DNA of 64,000 bases from Bowmanella denitrificans (GCF_039522935.1 NZ_BAAAEI010000015.1:1-64000), one strand, 5' to 3'; positions 54,413-63,267 are shown, numbered from the stretch's first letter. A program made the numbers and translations. The notes: generated from the letters alone by a model not told the origin.

Positions 54413-55719
54413 CTTGTCGCCATTAACCTTTCAATGTCTGCTATGTGTTTGGGGCAGGCGGCGGTCAGATTCTCATAGCCGTCTGCGGTAACTAGCAGAT
54501 TATCTTCAATACGAATGCCAATACCCCGCCATTTTGCCTCAACCTCAGCCATGTCGCTGATATACAAACCGGGCTCGATGGTCAGCACCATGCCTGGAAC
54601 AAGCGGCTGGTCCTCGCCATCGCGCTTGTAATCGCCCACATCATGTACATCCAGTCCCAGCCAGTGGCCGATACCGTGCATAAAGTAATCACGGTAGTGC
54701 TGAGACTGTATATTGTCCTCCAGTTCGCCCTGCAAAATACCGAGCTGGATCAAACCCTGGGTTAAAACCCGCACTGCAGCATCCATGGCCTGGGGTAAGG
54801 TACCGCCTGGATGAATATGCTGAAAGGCCGCCAATTGTGCATCCAACACCAGTTGATAAAGCAGCGCCTGTTCAGGACTGAACTTCCCCGACACCGGAAA
54901 GGTACGGGTAATATCGGCGGCGTATCCGCACAGTTCGGCACCAGCATCGATCAGCACCAGATCGCCCGCTTGCAGCTCATCCTGATTTTCGGTGTAGTGC
55001 AATATACAGGCGTTGATACCGCTGCCGACAATAGTGCCATAGGCCGGATAACGGGCGCCCTGCATGGCAAATTCATGATGCAATTCAGCTTCAAGCTGGT
55101 ATTCGTACCGGCCGGGGGTGCAGAACTGCATGGCGCGTATGTGGGCCTGACAGGAAATCTCTGCGGCGCGGCGCATTAACTGTATTTCCGCTGCAGACTT
55201 AATATGTCGCAGACTGTGCACCGCAGGGCGAATATCCTGCATCAGCTTTGGGGCGATATAGCCTTTCTTCGGCGCACTACGCAGCTGGGCCAGTGTACTG
55301 AATAACATGTTGTCCAGTGCCTCATCGGCGCCCTGGGCAAAAACCAGTCGGGACTTGCCATTGGCACGGACCAGCACTTCCTCTTCCAACTGCGATAAGG
55401 TAAACGCTGCATCCACCCCCAGCGCCGCTACAGCACGCTCTGGCCCCAAACGGCGGCCATGCCAGATCTCGGCATGCGGGTCACGCTCACGACAAAACAA
55501 CAAACTGACGGATTTCCCCTGGCTTTTTTCCATCACCAGCACGGCATCAGGTTCGTTAAAGCCGGTCAGATAATAAAAATCGCTGTCCTGACGAAAAGGA
55601 AATTCGGTGTCGCGGCTGCGTGTCACTTCCCTGGCCGCCGACACAATGCACAGTACATTGTCTTCGAGTTGTGCCAGCAGTTGCTGACGACGCACAGCAT
55701 ATTCTTGGATGGCAATCAT
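54409..55719 (-). CDS. pepP: Xaa-Pro aminopeptidase PepP (M24B)
   Basis: The 436-residue protein shows the AMP-N domain (FPFRQDSDFYYLTGFNEPDAVLV) followed by the pita-bread metallopeptidase. Metal ligands are present in DAGAELCGYAADITRTFP (two Asp), HGIGHWLGLDVHDVG (His), LTIEPGLY (Glu) and IRIEDNLLVT (Glu). It removes N-terminal residues from Xaa-Pro peptides. Length matches E. coli PepP (441). Second in the ygfB-pepP-ubiH-ubiI operon. Confidence 0.95.
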   Translation of the reverse strand: MIAIQEYAVRRQQLLAQLEDNVLCIVSAAREVTRSRDTEFPFRQDSDFYYLTGFNEPDAVLVMEKSQGKSVSLLFCRERDPHAEIWHGRRLGPERAVAALGVDAAFTLSQLEEEVLVRANGKSRLVFAQGADEALDNMLFSTLAQLRSAPKKGYIAPKLMQDIRPAVHSLRHIKSAAEIQLMRRAAEISCQAHIRAMQFCTPGRYEYQLEAELHHEFAMQGARYPAYGTIVGSGINACILHYTENQDELQAGDLVLIDAGAELCGYAADITRTFPVSGKFSPEQALLYQLVLDAQLAAFQHIHPGGTLPQAMDAAVRVLTQGLIQLGILQGELEDNIQSQHYRDYFMHGIGHWLGLDVHDVGDYKRDGEDQPLVPGMVLTIEPGLYISDMAEVEAKWRGIGIRIEDNLLVTADGYENLTAACPKHIADIERLMATR

Positions 55720-55720
55720 A

Positions 55721-56290
55721 TTAATGCAGTGTCTTATTCGACTTATTGGCCTGTACCGTCGCGTTGCCCATTTCGTTAAAACACAACATGGCGGACATAC
55801 GCACGTACTCCATCACTTCGAACAAGGCCTGCTCAGAGTCTTCATTATCCGGCATTTCCTCGTCCATGCGGGCAATCTCGGCGAAATCTTCCAGTGCCTC
55901 TTTGGCATCATCAGAGCAACGGCTCAGATCTGCCTGGTGCAGGCCAAACCCCAACATAAAGCCCTGTACCCAGTTCACCAGCCCCTGCCCTCTGTCATTA
56001 ATCGGCGCAGCATCGTCGGGCAAGCATAAATTCAGCAAGAAGTCTGCCGCCTGCAACTGCTGGCAGGTGGTATCATAAAGCGCCTGAATAGCGGTTTTTA
56101 CCTCGCCGGGTAACGGCTCACCCTGATTGGTAAAATCCGCCAGCGCTGCCATCCACTCCTTGCTGTCAGTGGCCATGCCACCAGCCAGCATCCCGGTCAG
56201 TATGCCCTGAATTTCGGCTGCATCACTGGCCACCCCATTTTGTTCCAACAATGCTGTCAGTTCGTCAAAAACTTGATTAAGGTTATTCAA
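55721..56290 (-). CDS. ygfB: UPF0149 family protein YgfB
   Basis: The 189-residue acidic protein is of the YgfB/YecA type: NQVFDELTALLEQNGVASDAAEIQGILTGMLAGG and the central NLCLPDDAAPINDRGQGLVNWVQGFMLGFGL with ALFEVMEYVRMSAMLCFNE. Its role is not settled. It heads the pepP-ubiH-ubiI operon, with 1 base before pepP. It is divergent from the 6S RNA gene. Confidence 0.93.
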   Translation of the reverse strand: MNNLNQVFDELTALLEQNGVASDAAEIQGILTGMLAGGMATDSKEWMAALADFTNQGEPLPGEVKTAIQALYDTTCQQLQAADFLLNLCLPDDAAPINDRGQGLVNWVQGFMLGFGLHQADLSRCSDDAKEALEDFAEIARMDEEMPDNEDSEQALFEVMEYVRMSAMLCFNEMGNATVQANKSNKTLH

Positions 56291-56605
56291 ACCCGTTCCA
56301 CCTATTGTGAATTGTTAGCCTTATCTTACTCCCATTCAGCCAGGCAAAACAGTGCAACGCCAGGCCATGCGCCAGCCACACTGCACAGACAGTGATCGAT
56401 TCGTTGGTTAAACCGCCAGTCGAACAGTTTGGGCTGGTTTTCCTGTGCGGACCGGGCCTATAATGAGGCATTGAGATGCACTTGCTGGCATAACCACAAT
56501 AATCCAGGCGCGATTCATGCGCCCAGCCGCACTCTTCTGTTAAGGGAAATTCACAACAGGATGTTGAAGAATTCGGTAAATCCGCTCTGCGGGTTTGCCA
56601 ACCGG
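56291..56605. other. intergenic region, ygfB to 6S RNA
   Basis: No gene longer than about 60 codons lies here on either strand. In enterobacteria zapA fills this position upstream of ssrS; no such frame is seen. AAATCCG and CGGGTTT at about 56577-56595 could form a hairpin just before the RNA, and the region must contain the divergent promoters. Confidence 0.5.
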
Positions 56606-56790
56606 TTTGTCTCCTGAGGTGTTCGCCAGTTCAGTAACGTCCCTGGCCGATGCTATCATCATAGGGAGTTGATTCGGCTGCTTTTGTGCAGGCTCGGCTG
56701 GTACCGAGAAGCCTACGGTAGTGATGATACTCCCGCCCTGAACTTTTCGGTTCTAGGGCTAATTCTGGGCAGCGGCATTTTGGGAGACGC
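56606..56790 (+). ncRNA. ssrS: 6S RNA
   Basis: Both ends match the 6S RNA closing stem: the 5' GTCTCCTGAGGTGTTCGCC and the 3' GGCATTTTGGGAGAC pair. Internal segments CGGCTGGTACCGAGAAGCC and CCCGCCCTGAACTTTTCGG fit the bubble-and-hairpin order of enterobacterial 6S RNA (GGTGTTCGC, CCGAGAAGCC, CCTGAAC). 6S RNA binds sigma-70 RNA polymerase in stationary phase. In E. coli it precedes ygfA, as here, although two genes lie in between. Ends are accurate to a few bases. Confidence 0.87.
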
Positions 56791-57028
56791 CCTCTTTCTT
56801 TGCAGTGGACGCCCTGTTCCACAATTCCAACATGGCCTCTTTGGCCAGCAGCAAACAAAGCGCCAATAAACCAAGACAACACCTATCGTTAGCTTTCATA
56901 AACAAGAGCCTGGCAAGCCGAATAATCAGCTTAACCGAAGCCAGGACAAGCTGCGGCAAAATATAATTCTATTTTTTAGAATTCAAAGCCCGTTTTTAAG
57001 TAATTTAAATTCTTTTATTACGGACTAA

Positions 57029-57034
57029 TATAAT
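57029..57034 (+). promoter_or_regulatory. -10 box of doxX promoter
   Basis: A perfect TATAAT is 31 bases upstream of the DoxX start in an AT-rich region. The matching -35 is not clear. Confidence 0.45.
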
Positions 57035-57065
57035 TCTCGTCAACACCACTTAACGAGACTTAAAT

Positions 57066-57482
57066 ATGAAAACTGAAATCCTGACTTTTAATCACGACGC
57101 GACCTTTAGTGCTGTTATTAACCTCACCGCCCGGGTCCTGCTTATCGCGCTGTTTTTCCTGGCTGGCACCAGTAAAATCAGTGCATATGAAGCCACAGCC
57201 GGTTGGATGAACGCCATGGGCGTACCCGGCAGTTTGTTGCCATTGGTGATTGTCGCCGAAGTCGGTGGCGCGCTGGCCCTGCTGATTGGCTTTCAAACCC
57301 GCCTGGTGGCATTGGCCCTGGCGCTGTTCACCCTGGCATCGGCCTTTATCTTCCATCTGGATCTGGCTGATCAAACCCAGTTTCTGATGTTCTACAAAAA
57401 CCTGTCCATCAGCGGTGGCTTTCTAGCCCTGATGTTGTTGGGTGGCGGTAAGCTAAGCCTGGATGCCAGACTGAATCGCTAA
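57066..57482 (+). CDS. DoxX-family membrane protein
   Basis: The 138-residue protein has four predicted helices and the DoxX pattern: VLLIALFFLAGTSKISAYEATAGWMNAMGVPG, EVGGALALLIGFQTRLVALALALF and FYKNLSISGGFLALMLLGGGKLSLD. DoxX proteins are linked to redox or thiosulphate:quinone chemistry in some hosts; this one has no partner that shows function. It is inserted between 6S RNA and the histidine kinase. Confidence 0.88.
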   Translation: MKTEILTFNHDATFSAVINLTARVLLIALFFLAGTSKISAYEATAGWMNAMGVPGSLLPLVIVAEVGGALALLIGFQTRLVALALALFTLASAFIFHLDLADQTQFLMFYKNLSISGGFLALMLLGGGKLSLDARLNR

Positions 57483-57601
57483 GGGCATCTGGCGGATCTG
57501 GGTTGGCAAATAAACCCAGATCCCACAGGTTAAATGCCCTGGTTGCATATCCGTTGTTAAAGCGTCTAGGATTAGTGCAACCGACCTGATTTGAGACATG
57601 G

Positions 57602-59221
57602 ATGCAAATAGCCCGGCTACCCGATACCGAACAGCAGCGCCTCGAGGCGCTGGCTGCTTATGAGATATTGGATACTGATGCTGAGCAGGCCTTTGACGAC
57701 CTGGCGAAATTGGCCGCCCAATTGTGTCAGACCCCCATCGCTCTGATAAGCCTGGTGGACCCGTCCCGGCAGTGGTTTAAGGCCAAAGTCGGTGTCGAGG
57801 CCTGTGAAACCAGCCGGGACATCGCTTTTTGTGCCCATGCAATCTTGCAAACAGAGCTGTTTGAAATAACGGATGCCCGGCAAGATCCACGCTTTGCCAA
57901 TAATCCGCTGGTCACCGGCCCGCCGCATATCCGCTTTTATGCCGGTACCCAGCTTGTTACCCCGCAGGGCCATGCCATCGGCACCCTTTGCGCCATCAGC
58001 GATCAGCCCAAGTCCCTGACTCAGGAACAAAGGCAAGGCCTGGAAAGTCTGGGCCGGGCGGTTATTTCGCAGATGGAGCTGCGCCGCAAACTTAAAGATA
58101 TCCGTCGTATCAATCAGTACAAGACCGACTTTCTGTCGAATATGAGCCATGAGTTACGCACCCCGCTGAATGCCATTCTGGCCTTTAGCCAGCTAATGCA
58201 GGAACAGCTTGCCGCCGGTCAGATGGGTGAACAGTTTGGTGAACATTTGCAACACATTCAGTTCAGTGGTCAGCGCCTGCTGGCACAAATTAACAATGTG
58301 CTGGATCTAAGCAAGGTGGAAGCCGGTAAGATGCCACTGCATCGGCAGGATTTTAACGCCAGATTGTTTTTCCAACAGGTACACGGCATGTTAAGCGGTC
58401 AGGCCCATCAGAAGGGTTTAGCGTTTGACTTATGCCTGGACGAGCAGCTCCCCCAGTGGCTGCATATGGACATGGAAAAGCTTGGGCAAATCCTGACCAA
58501 TCTGCTGTCCAATGCGATTAAATTCACTCCCAGCGGCAAATCCATCACCACCCAAGTGCATGTTAACAAAGAGCACCTGTTGGTGGCGGTAAAAGATCAG
58601 GGCATAGGGATTGCTGAGGCAGATCAGGCACGGCTGTTTGAACGCTTTGAGCAAGCCGACAGCCCGGCCCGCAAACAAGGCACCGGGCTGGGTTTGTCCA
58701 TTACCAAAGCCCTGGTGGAATTGATGGAAGGCCGTTTGCAGTTGCTGAGCGAACCAGGCAAAGGCACATTAATTAAAGTGCAGTTTCCGCTGCGACTGGC
58801 GATACGCAAAAACAGTGATTCGGTGCTGGAGCTGCCGCAAGCTTACAGAAATCAGCAGATACTGGTGGTTGAAGACGACCCGATAAATCAGGAAGTGGCC
58901 AAAGCCATGCTCAGCAGTCTGGGGCTGCTCTGTTTACTGGCCGACAGCGCCGAGCAGGCCTTTGAATTAATGGCACAGTTCGAACCTGACGCGGTGTTTA
59001 TGGATATGAATTTACCCGGCATGAACGGTTTGCAAGCCGCCAGCCTGGTGCGTAAGAAGCATCCCAAGCTGCCCGTAGTAATGTTATCTGCGGATTTGCA
59101 TTTACGTGATATTGCCGGGCAGCAGCAGGCCGCCGAACTTGACTTTTTAAGCAAACCCATGGAAAAACAGGCCATTATTTCTCTACTGGTAGACAGGCTT
59201 GAAGCTAAGGAATACGCATAA
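57602..59221 (+). CDS. GAF-domain hybrid sensor histidine kinase
   Basis: The 539-residue protein contains an N-terminal GAF domain (about residues 26-160; AALAAYEILDTD, WFKAKVGVEACETSRDIAFCAHAI). It goes on to a HisKA domain with the H-box FLSNMSHELRTPLN (His about 185), an HATPase with LGQILTNLLSNAIKFT (N box) and KDQGIGIAEADQARLFERF, and a C-terminal receiver (VVEDDPINQEVAKAML; phospho-acceptor Asp in VFMDMNLPGMNG). It lacks membrane segments, so it should sense a cytoplasmic signal. The 3' end overlaps the ygfA TTG start by 23 bases. No cognate regulator is adjacent, so phosphorelay partners are elsewhere. Confidence 0.92.
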   Translation: MQIARLPDTEQQRLEALAAYEILDTDAEQAFDDLAKLAAQLCQTPIALISLVDPSRQWFKAKVGVEACETSRDIAFCAHAILQTELFEITDARQDPRFANNPLVTGPPHIRFYAGTQLVTPQGHAIGTLCAISDQPKSLTQEQRQGLESLGRAVISQMELRRKLKDIRRINQYKTDFLSNMSHELRTPLNAILAFSQLMQEQLAAGQMGEQFGEHLQHIQFSGQRLLAQINNVLDLSKVEAGKMPLHRQDFNARLFFQQVHGMLSGQAHQKGLAFDLCLDEQLPQWLHMDMEKLGQILTNLLSNAIKFTPSGKSITTQVHVNKEHLLVAVKDQGIGIAEADQARLFERFEQADSPARKQGTGLGLSITKALVELMEGRLQLLSEPGKGTLIKVQFPLRLAIRKNSDSVLELPQAYRNQQILVVEDDPINQEVAKAMLSSLGLLCLLADSAEQAFELMAQFEPDAVFMDMNLPGMNGLQAASLVRKKHPKLPVVMLSADLHLRDIAGQQQAAELDFLSKPMEKQAIISLLVDRLEAKEYA

Positions 59222-59804
59222 TCCACAGGCCCTGCGCCAGGCATTGCGTCGCAAGCGCCAGGCATTAAGCCCGCAACAACAACAGCAGGCCTCCGCCGCT
59301 CTGCTTGAGCAATGCCAGCGATTGGCATCCTTTCAACAGGCCAGCCATGTGGCCCTGTACTTGGCTAATGACGGCGAACTGGACCCTGCACAAGTCATTC
59401 AGCATTGCTGGAAAGCAGGCAAAGCTGTGTATTTACCGGTCTTGCATCCTTTTTGTGCCGGCAACCTGCTGTTTATGCGCTATCAGGCCGATAGCCTGAT
59501 GATTGCCAATCGCTATGGTATTGCCGAGCCTCGCCTGGAATGTCCGGGCCTGTGCCCGGTTGGTCAACTGGATATGCTGTTTACCCCACTGGTGGGCTTT
59601 AACCAGCAGGGCAATCGTATGGGCATGGGTGGCGGTTATTATGATCGCACCCTGGCCCCGCTTAAGCGCCAGCCAGCCAATGTAGAGGTAGTGGGCCTGG
59701 CACATAACTGCCAGCAATGCGATAGCTTACCCGTGCAGCCCTGGGATATCCCTATGCATAAAATTATAACGCCCGACAAAATCTTTCATTTCCAAAGCCA
59801 ATAA
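59199..59804 (+). CDS. ygfA: 5-formyltetrahydrofolate cyclo-ligase
   Basis: The 201-residue protein has the 5-FCL motifs: ALRQALRRKRQALSPQQ, DMLFTPLVGFNQQGNRMGMGGGYYDRTLA. It turns 5-formyl-THF into 5,10-methenyl-THF using ATP. The start is a TTG at 59199, inside the histidine kinase gene. The gene is downstream of ssrS in E. coli; here the kinase and DoxX genes separate them. Together with rpiA and serA it belongs to the conserved set of this chromosome region. Confidence 0.9.
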   Translation: MKLRNTHNPQALRQALRRKRQALSPQQQQQASAALLEQCQRLASFQQASHVALYLANDGELDPAQVIQHCWKAGKAVYLPVLHPFCAGNLLFMRYQADSLMIANRYGIAEPRLECPGLCPVGQLDMLFTPLVGFNQQGNRMGMGGGYYDRTLAPLKRQPANVEVVGLAHNCQQCDSLPVQPWDIPMHKIITPDKIFHFQSQ

Positions 59805-59849
59805 CATTCAGGGATGATATAGCCATAGCTGAAAAAGCCGGACCGAACC

Positions 59850-60503
59850 ATGAACCAGAATGAACTAAAAAAAGCCGCGGCCATGGCCGCACTGGATTTT
59901 ATCCAAGACGATGCCATTGTGGGTGTCGGCACGGGCTCAACCGTGGCCTACTTTATTGAAGGGCTGGGTAATATAAAGCACAAAGTACAAGGTGCGGTAT
60001 CCAGTTCTGAAGATTCCACCAACAAACTGAAAGCCCTGGGTATCGAAGTATTTGAGCTCAACAATGTTGATAGCCTGGATATCTATGTGGATGGCGCCGA
60101 TGAAATCACCGCGCATAAACATATGATCAAAGGCGGCGGCGCCGCCCTGACCCGGGAAAAAATCGTCGCGGCAGTAGCAAAAACCTTTGTTTGCGTGGTT
60201 GATCAAAGTAAACAAGTGGATGTACTGGGGCAATTCCCGCTGCCGGTGGAAGTGATCCCCATGGCCCGTTCCTATGTGGCCCGTGAACTGGTCAAACTGG
60301 GCGGTGATCCGGTCTGGCGCCAGGGTGTGGTAACCGACAATGGCAATGTGATTCTGGATGTACATAACCTGACCATCCTCAATCCGGTGGAACTGGAAGG
60401 CCAGATCAACCAGATTGCCGGGGTAGTAACCAATGGCCTATTTGCCCGGCGCGGGGCCGATATTGTGCTGGTTGCAGGTGCAGGTGGCGTCAAGCAACTC
60501 TGA
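59850..60503 (+). CDS. rpiA: ribose-5-phosphate isomerase A
   Basis: The 217-residue protein has GVGTGSTVAYFIEGL, AVSSSEDSTNKLKALG, VDGADEITAHKHMIKGGGAALTREKIVA (the D-G-A-D-E active-site region) and FPLPVEVIP. It interconverts ribose-5-phosphate and ribulose-5-phosphate. Length equals E. coli RpiA (219). It lies between ygfA and serA. Confidence 0.97.
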   Translation: MNQNELKKAAAMAALDFIQDDAIVGVGTGSTVAYFIEGLGNIKHKVQGAVSSSEDSTNKLKALGIEVFELNNVDSLDIYVDGADEITAHKHMIKGGGAALTREKIVAAVAKTFVCVVDQSKQVDVLGQFPLPVEVIPMARSYVARELVKLGGDPVWRQGVVTDNGNVILDVHNLTILNPVELEGQINQIAGVVTNGLFARRGADIVLVAGAGGVKQL

Positions 60504-60677
60504 GCCGGATTATGCCGGCGCCCTGGGCGCTGGCCGAAAACGCAGCAAAATTCCCTTTTCCAAAGCATTCAGTTCTGTTATTTTAGCCGTCCAGACGCCT
60601 ATTAAGCAGAATGAACAGGCCGGTATCAAGCCTGCGCCATTCAATCCCAAAGCACGCAAACCAAGTTGGAAAGTTCG

Positions 60678-61907
60678 ATGAGCAAAGTGTCACTGCCAAA
60701 AGACAAGATCCGTATTCTGTTATTGGAAGGGTTGCACCAAAGCGCCCTGGAAACCCTCAAAGCCAACGGCTACACCAATATCGAATACCTGAAGACCTCC
60801 CTTCCCGAAGCCGAGCTTATTGAAAAAATCCAGGATGTGCATTTTATCGGTATCCGCTCCCGCACTCAGCTAACTGAGTCGGTGATTGATGCCGCGCAGA
60901 AATTGGTGGCCATTGGCTGCTTCTGTATCGGCACCAACCAGGTGGATTTAGATGCCGCCCAGCGCCGTGGTATTCCGGTGTTTAATGCGCCCTTCTCTAA
61001 TACCCGTTCGGTAGCGGAGCTGGTGCTAGGCGAAATTCTGCTGCTGCTACGCGGTATTCCGCAGAAAAATGCCCAGTGTCATCGCGGCGGTTGGGACAAA
61101 AGTGCGGTGGGTTCGTTTGAAGCGCGCGGCAAAACCCTGGGCATTATCGGCTACGGCCATATCGGCACCCAGCTCAGCATTATGGCCGAGCATATTGGTA
61201 TGCGCGTGCAGTTTTACGATATCGAAGACAAACTGGTACTGGGCAATGCCCGCCAGATCAAAAGCCTGAATCAATTGCTGAAAACCTCAGACGTGATCAG
61301 CCTGCATGTGCCGGAAACCCCACAAACCAAAAATATGATAGGCCCGGCCGAATTGGATGCCATGAAGCAGGGGGCGATTTTAATTAACGCTTCACGCGGT
61401 ACGGTAGTGGATATCGATGCCCTGGCCGACAGCATTAAAGAGAAAAAGCTCTCCGGTGCTGCCATTGATGTGTTCCCGGTCGAGCCCAAATCCAATGACG
61501 AAGAATTTATGTCGCCGCTGCGTGGCCTGGATAATGTACTGCTGACTCCACATGTGGGTGGCTCTACTCAGGAAGCGCAGGAAAATATCGGCATTGAAGT
61601 GGCCGGTAAACTGGCTAAATATAGCGACAACGGCTCTACCCTGTCGGCGGTCAATTTCCCGGAAGTATCATTGCCGGAGCATCGCGGCCGCTCACGCCTG
61701 CTGCATGTGCACCGCAATATTCCCGGCGTGCTGACCAAGATCAACCAGGCCTTTGCCGAGATGGATATCAATATCGCCGCCCAGTATCTGCAAACCAATC
61801 CTGAAATTGGTTATGTGGTAATTGATGTGGACTCTGATGACGCTGACCAGGCGTTTCAGCGTTTAATGACAATTGAAGGCACGATTAAGACCCGCATTTT
61901 GCATTGA
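60678..61907 (+). CDS. serA: D-3-phosphoglycerate dehydrogenase
   Basis: The first committed step of serine synthesis. I start at the ATG at 60678 (MSKVSLPKDKIRILLLEG), with GGAAAG upstream, giving 409 residues as E. coli SerA (410). The NAD motif is LGIIGYGHIGTQLSIMAEH, with the catalytic Arg, Glu and His of D-2-hydroxyacid dehydrogenases in ASRGTVVDIDAL, DVFPVEP and LLTPHVGGST. The C-terminal ACT domain (HRNIPGVLTKINQAFAEMDINI) allows feedback by L-serine. A terminator follows. Confidence 0.97.
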   Translation: MSKVSLPKDKIRILLLEGLHQSALETLKANGYTNIEYLKTSLPEAELIEKIQDVHFIGIRSRTQLTESVIDAAQKLVAIGCFCIGTNQVDLDAAQRRGIPVFNAPFSNTRSVAELVLGEILLLLRGIPQKNAQCHRGGWDKSAVGSFEARGKTLGIIGYGHIGTQLSIMAEHIGMRVQFYDIEDKLVLGNARQIKSLNQLLKTSDVISLHVPETPQTKNMIGPAELDAMKQGAILINASRGTVVDIDALADSIKEKKLSGAAIDVFPVEPKSNDEEFMSPLRGLDNVLLTPHVGGSTQEAQENIGIEVAGKLAKYSDNGSTLSAVNFPEVSLPEHRGRSRLLHVHRNIPGVLTKINQAFAEMDINIAAQYLQTNPEIGYVVIDVDSDDADQAFQRLMTIEGTIKTRILH

Positions 61908-61940
61908 TTTTTGCTCCCTGCCGGGAGCCGGATTGTTTGA

Positions 61941-61971
61941 AATGCCGTTCACTTGGTGAACGGCATTTTTT
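61941..61971 (+). terminator. terminator after serA
   Basis: AATGCCGTTCAC and GTGAACGGCATT form a 12-bp perfect stem with a 3-base loop, followed by TTTT. Confidence 0.92.
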
Positions 61972-61998
61972 GTCTTGGGTATGCATTAGTTTAGAAAA

Positions 61999-62087
61999 AC
62001 CACAGAGGCACAGAGAACACAGAGTGAACTAGCTTCTATTTGGGGTTTTGTTTTCTCTGTGACCTCTGCGTCTCTGCGGTGACAACG
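61999..62087. repeat. dispersed imperfect inverted repeat, copy A
   Basis: The left arm ACCACAGAGGCACAGAGAAC is an imperfect inverse of the right arm TGACCTCTGCGTCTCTGCGG. The middle contains a GGGGTTTTGTTTTCTCTGTG segment shared with copies B and D. Four copies lie within 1.2 kb. Such CACAGAGGC / TCTGCGTC elements are frequent in several gammaproteobacteria and may be MITE-like. No transposase is coded here. Confidence 0.8.
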
Positions 62088-62107
62088 TATCTTTGCCGAA
62101 GCCATTA

Positions 62108-62202
<95 letters not shown>

Positions 62203-62236
62203 ATTTTTTGCGGAGGATAAAGCAGCTTGGGCCGCG

Positions 62237-62524
62237 TCAGGCTGCAACAAGCTTCTTCACATTAAGCTCTTTGCGATGCTGTTCGGCATGCCAAAGTTGA
62301 TATTGAGACTGCTGAATTAACCAGCTTTCTGCCGAGGTATCGAAAGCGATAGAAAGCCGGACCGCCATTTCTGGGCTGATGCCAGCCTTGCCATTCAACA
62401 CGGCACTCAGCGTTTTACGGCTAACACCTAATGCCTCTGCTGCGGCAGTAACAGAAAGGCCAAGAGGCTCAAGACAAAGCTCTCGCAATACTTCACCTGG
62501 GTGCGGCGGGTTGTGCATTAACAT
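62237..62524 (-). CDS. higA: HigA-type antitoxin (HTH)
   Basis: The 95-residue protein opens with HNPPHPGEVLRELCLEPLGLSVTAAAEALGVSRKTLSAVLNGKAGISPEMAVRLSIAFDTSAESWL, the XRE-type helix-turn-helix of the HigA family with the PHPGEVLRE hallmark. It should bind and neutralise the HigB toxin and repress the pair. It follows the toxin gene by 10 bases in the order typical of higBA. Flanked by repeats. Confidence 0.93.
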   Translation of the reverse strand: MLMHNPPHPGEVLRELCLEPLGLSVTAAAEALGVSRKTLSAVLNGKAGISPEMAVRLSIAFDTSAESWLIQQSQYQLWHAEQHRKELNVKKLVAA

Positions 62525-62534
62525 TGGTGGTACC

Positions 62535-62813
62535 TCAGTGATAATCTTCGTAGTTCACGATCTCGGCATCTCCGTCTTCGAACCTAAAGGTCACCCGCCA
62601 GTTACCACTGACAGTTACTGACCAGATTCCGGCACGATTACCAGAAAGTTCGTGCAAGCGAAGACCGGGTAAGTCCATATCTTTAGCGTTCAACGCTGCA
62701 TTCAACCTACCGAGAATCAGTCGAAGTCTCCTTTCGTGAGCGGCCTGAATCCCTGCAGTGCTGCCGGACTTGAAGAATTTTGCCAAGCCCTTGTGTTTGA
62801 AACTTCGAATCAT
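62535..62813 (-). CDS. higB: HigB-type toxin (RelE/ParE superfamily)
   Basis: The 92-residue protein has MIRSFKHKGLAKFFKSG, LPGLRLHELSGNRAGIWSVTVSGNWRVTFRF and DAEIVNYEDYH, the features of the HigB mRNA interferase family. It cleaves mRNA on translating ribosomes. The gene precedes higA, as in canonical higBA. The start codon is only 7 bases from the predicted -10 box. Confidence 0.93.
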   Translation of the reverse strand: MIRSFKHKGLAKFFKSGSTAGIQAAHERRLRLILGRLNAALNAKDMDLPGLRLHELSGNRAGIWSVTVSGNWRVTFRFEDGDAEIVNYEDYH

Positions 62814-62819
62814 ACCTTG

Positions 62820-62848
62820 AATGTACCCTGTAACGTATCAGGTGTCAA
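62820..62848 (-). promoter_or_regulatory. higBA promoter with overlapping palindrome
   Basis: On the minus strand TTGACA (62843-62848) and TACATT (62820-62825) are separated by 17 bases. The spacer contains an imperfect palindrome (CCTGATACGTTACAGG), a likely HigA operator. The predicted transcript start falls at or next to the HigB start codon, suggesting a leaderless or very short leader. Confidence 0.6.
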
Positions 62849-62950
62849 AGCGGCCAGGACCGCTTAGGGGAGAGCTTGCTGACTTATTCTGGTTATTTCT
62901 GCTATACCAACAACGGACGTTTAATTTGGTCCTGACCGTTTAAACAATAA

Positions 62951-63025
62951 TTCACCGCAGAGGCGCAGAGAACTCTTAGTTTTCAATAGCTTATACGTTG
63001 GGCTTCTATGCCTCTGCGGTGAAGA
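62951..63025. repeat. dispersed inverted repeat, copy C (shorter)
   Basis: TTCACCGCAGAGGCGCAGAG at the left and TGCCTCTGCGGTGAA at the right are a near-perfect inverted pair. The middle differs from the other copies. It lies upstream of higB. Confidence 0.75.
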
Positions 63026-63048
63026 TTTATCTGCGCAAAAGTATAAAA

Positions 63049-63137
63049 ACCACAGAGGCACAGAGAACACGGAGTGAACTAGCGTCTATTTGAGGTTTTG
63101 TTTTCTCTGTGACCTCTGCGTCTCTGCGGTGACAACG
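63049..63137. repeat. dispersed imperfect inverted repeat, copy D
   Basis: Near-identical to copy A (ACCACAGAGGCACAGAGAAC, then TGACCTCTGCGTCTCTGCGG) and adjacent to copy C, in the same orientation as copy A. Only a few bases differ from copy A. Confidence 0.8.
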
Positions 63138-63205
63138 CATCTTTGCAGAAGGTTCGTGATAGAAAAAGTGAGCCACCGAAATGAAGTACAGCAAAGACTC
63201 ATCTG

Positions 63206-63236
63206 TTGACAAAGTGATTTGACCCGACCAATATAC
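63206..63236 (+). promoter_or_regulatory. yefM-yoeB promoter
   Basis: TTGACA at 63206-63211 is followed after 17-18 bases by CAATAT/AATATA. It lies immediately before the TGTACA operator array and the yefM start. Confidence 0.55.
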
Positions 63237-63259
63237 GTACAGATTCATGTACATGTACA
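63237..63259. promoter_or_regulatory. YefM-YoeB operator
   Basis: GTACAG at 63237 is followed by two abutting TGTACA palindromes (63248-63253 and 63254-63259). E. coli YefM binds TGTACA-type palindromes, so autoregulation by the antitoxin/toxin complex is expected. Confidence 0.65.
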
Positions 63260-63267
63260 GGTTACAT

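Noticed and set aside
57617..58150. Minus-strand frame of 177 codons opposite the histidine kinase
   Set aside because: Long but wholly antisense to a well-supported gene; no signals of its own.
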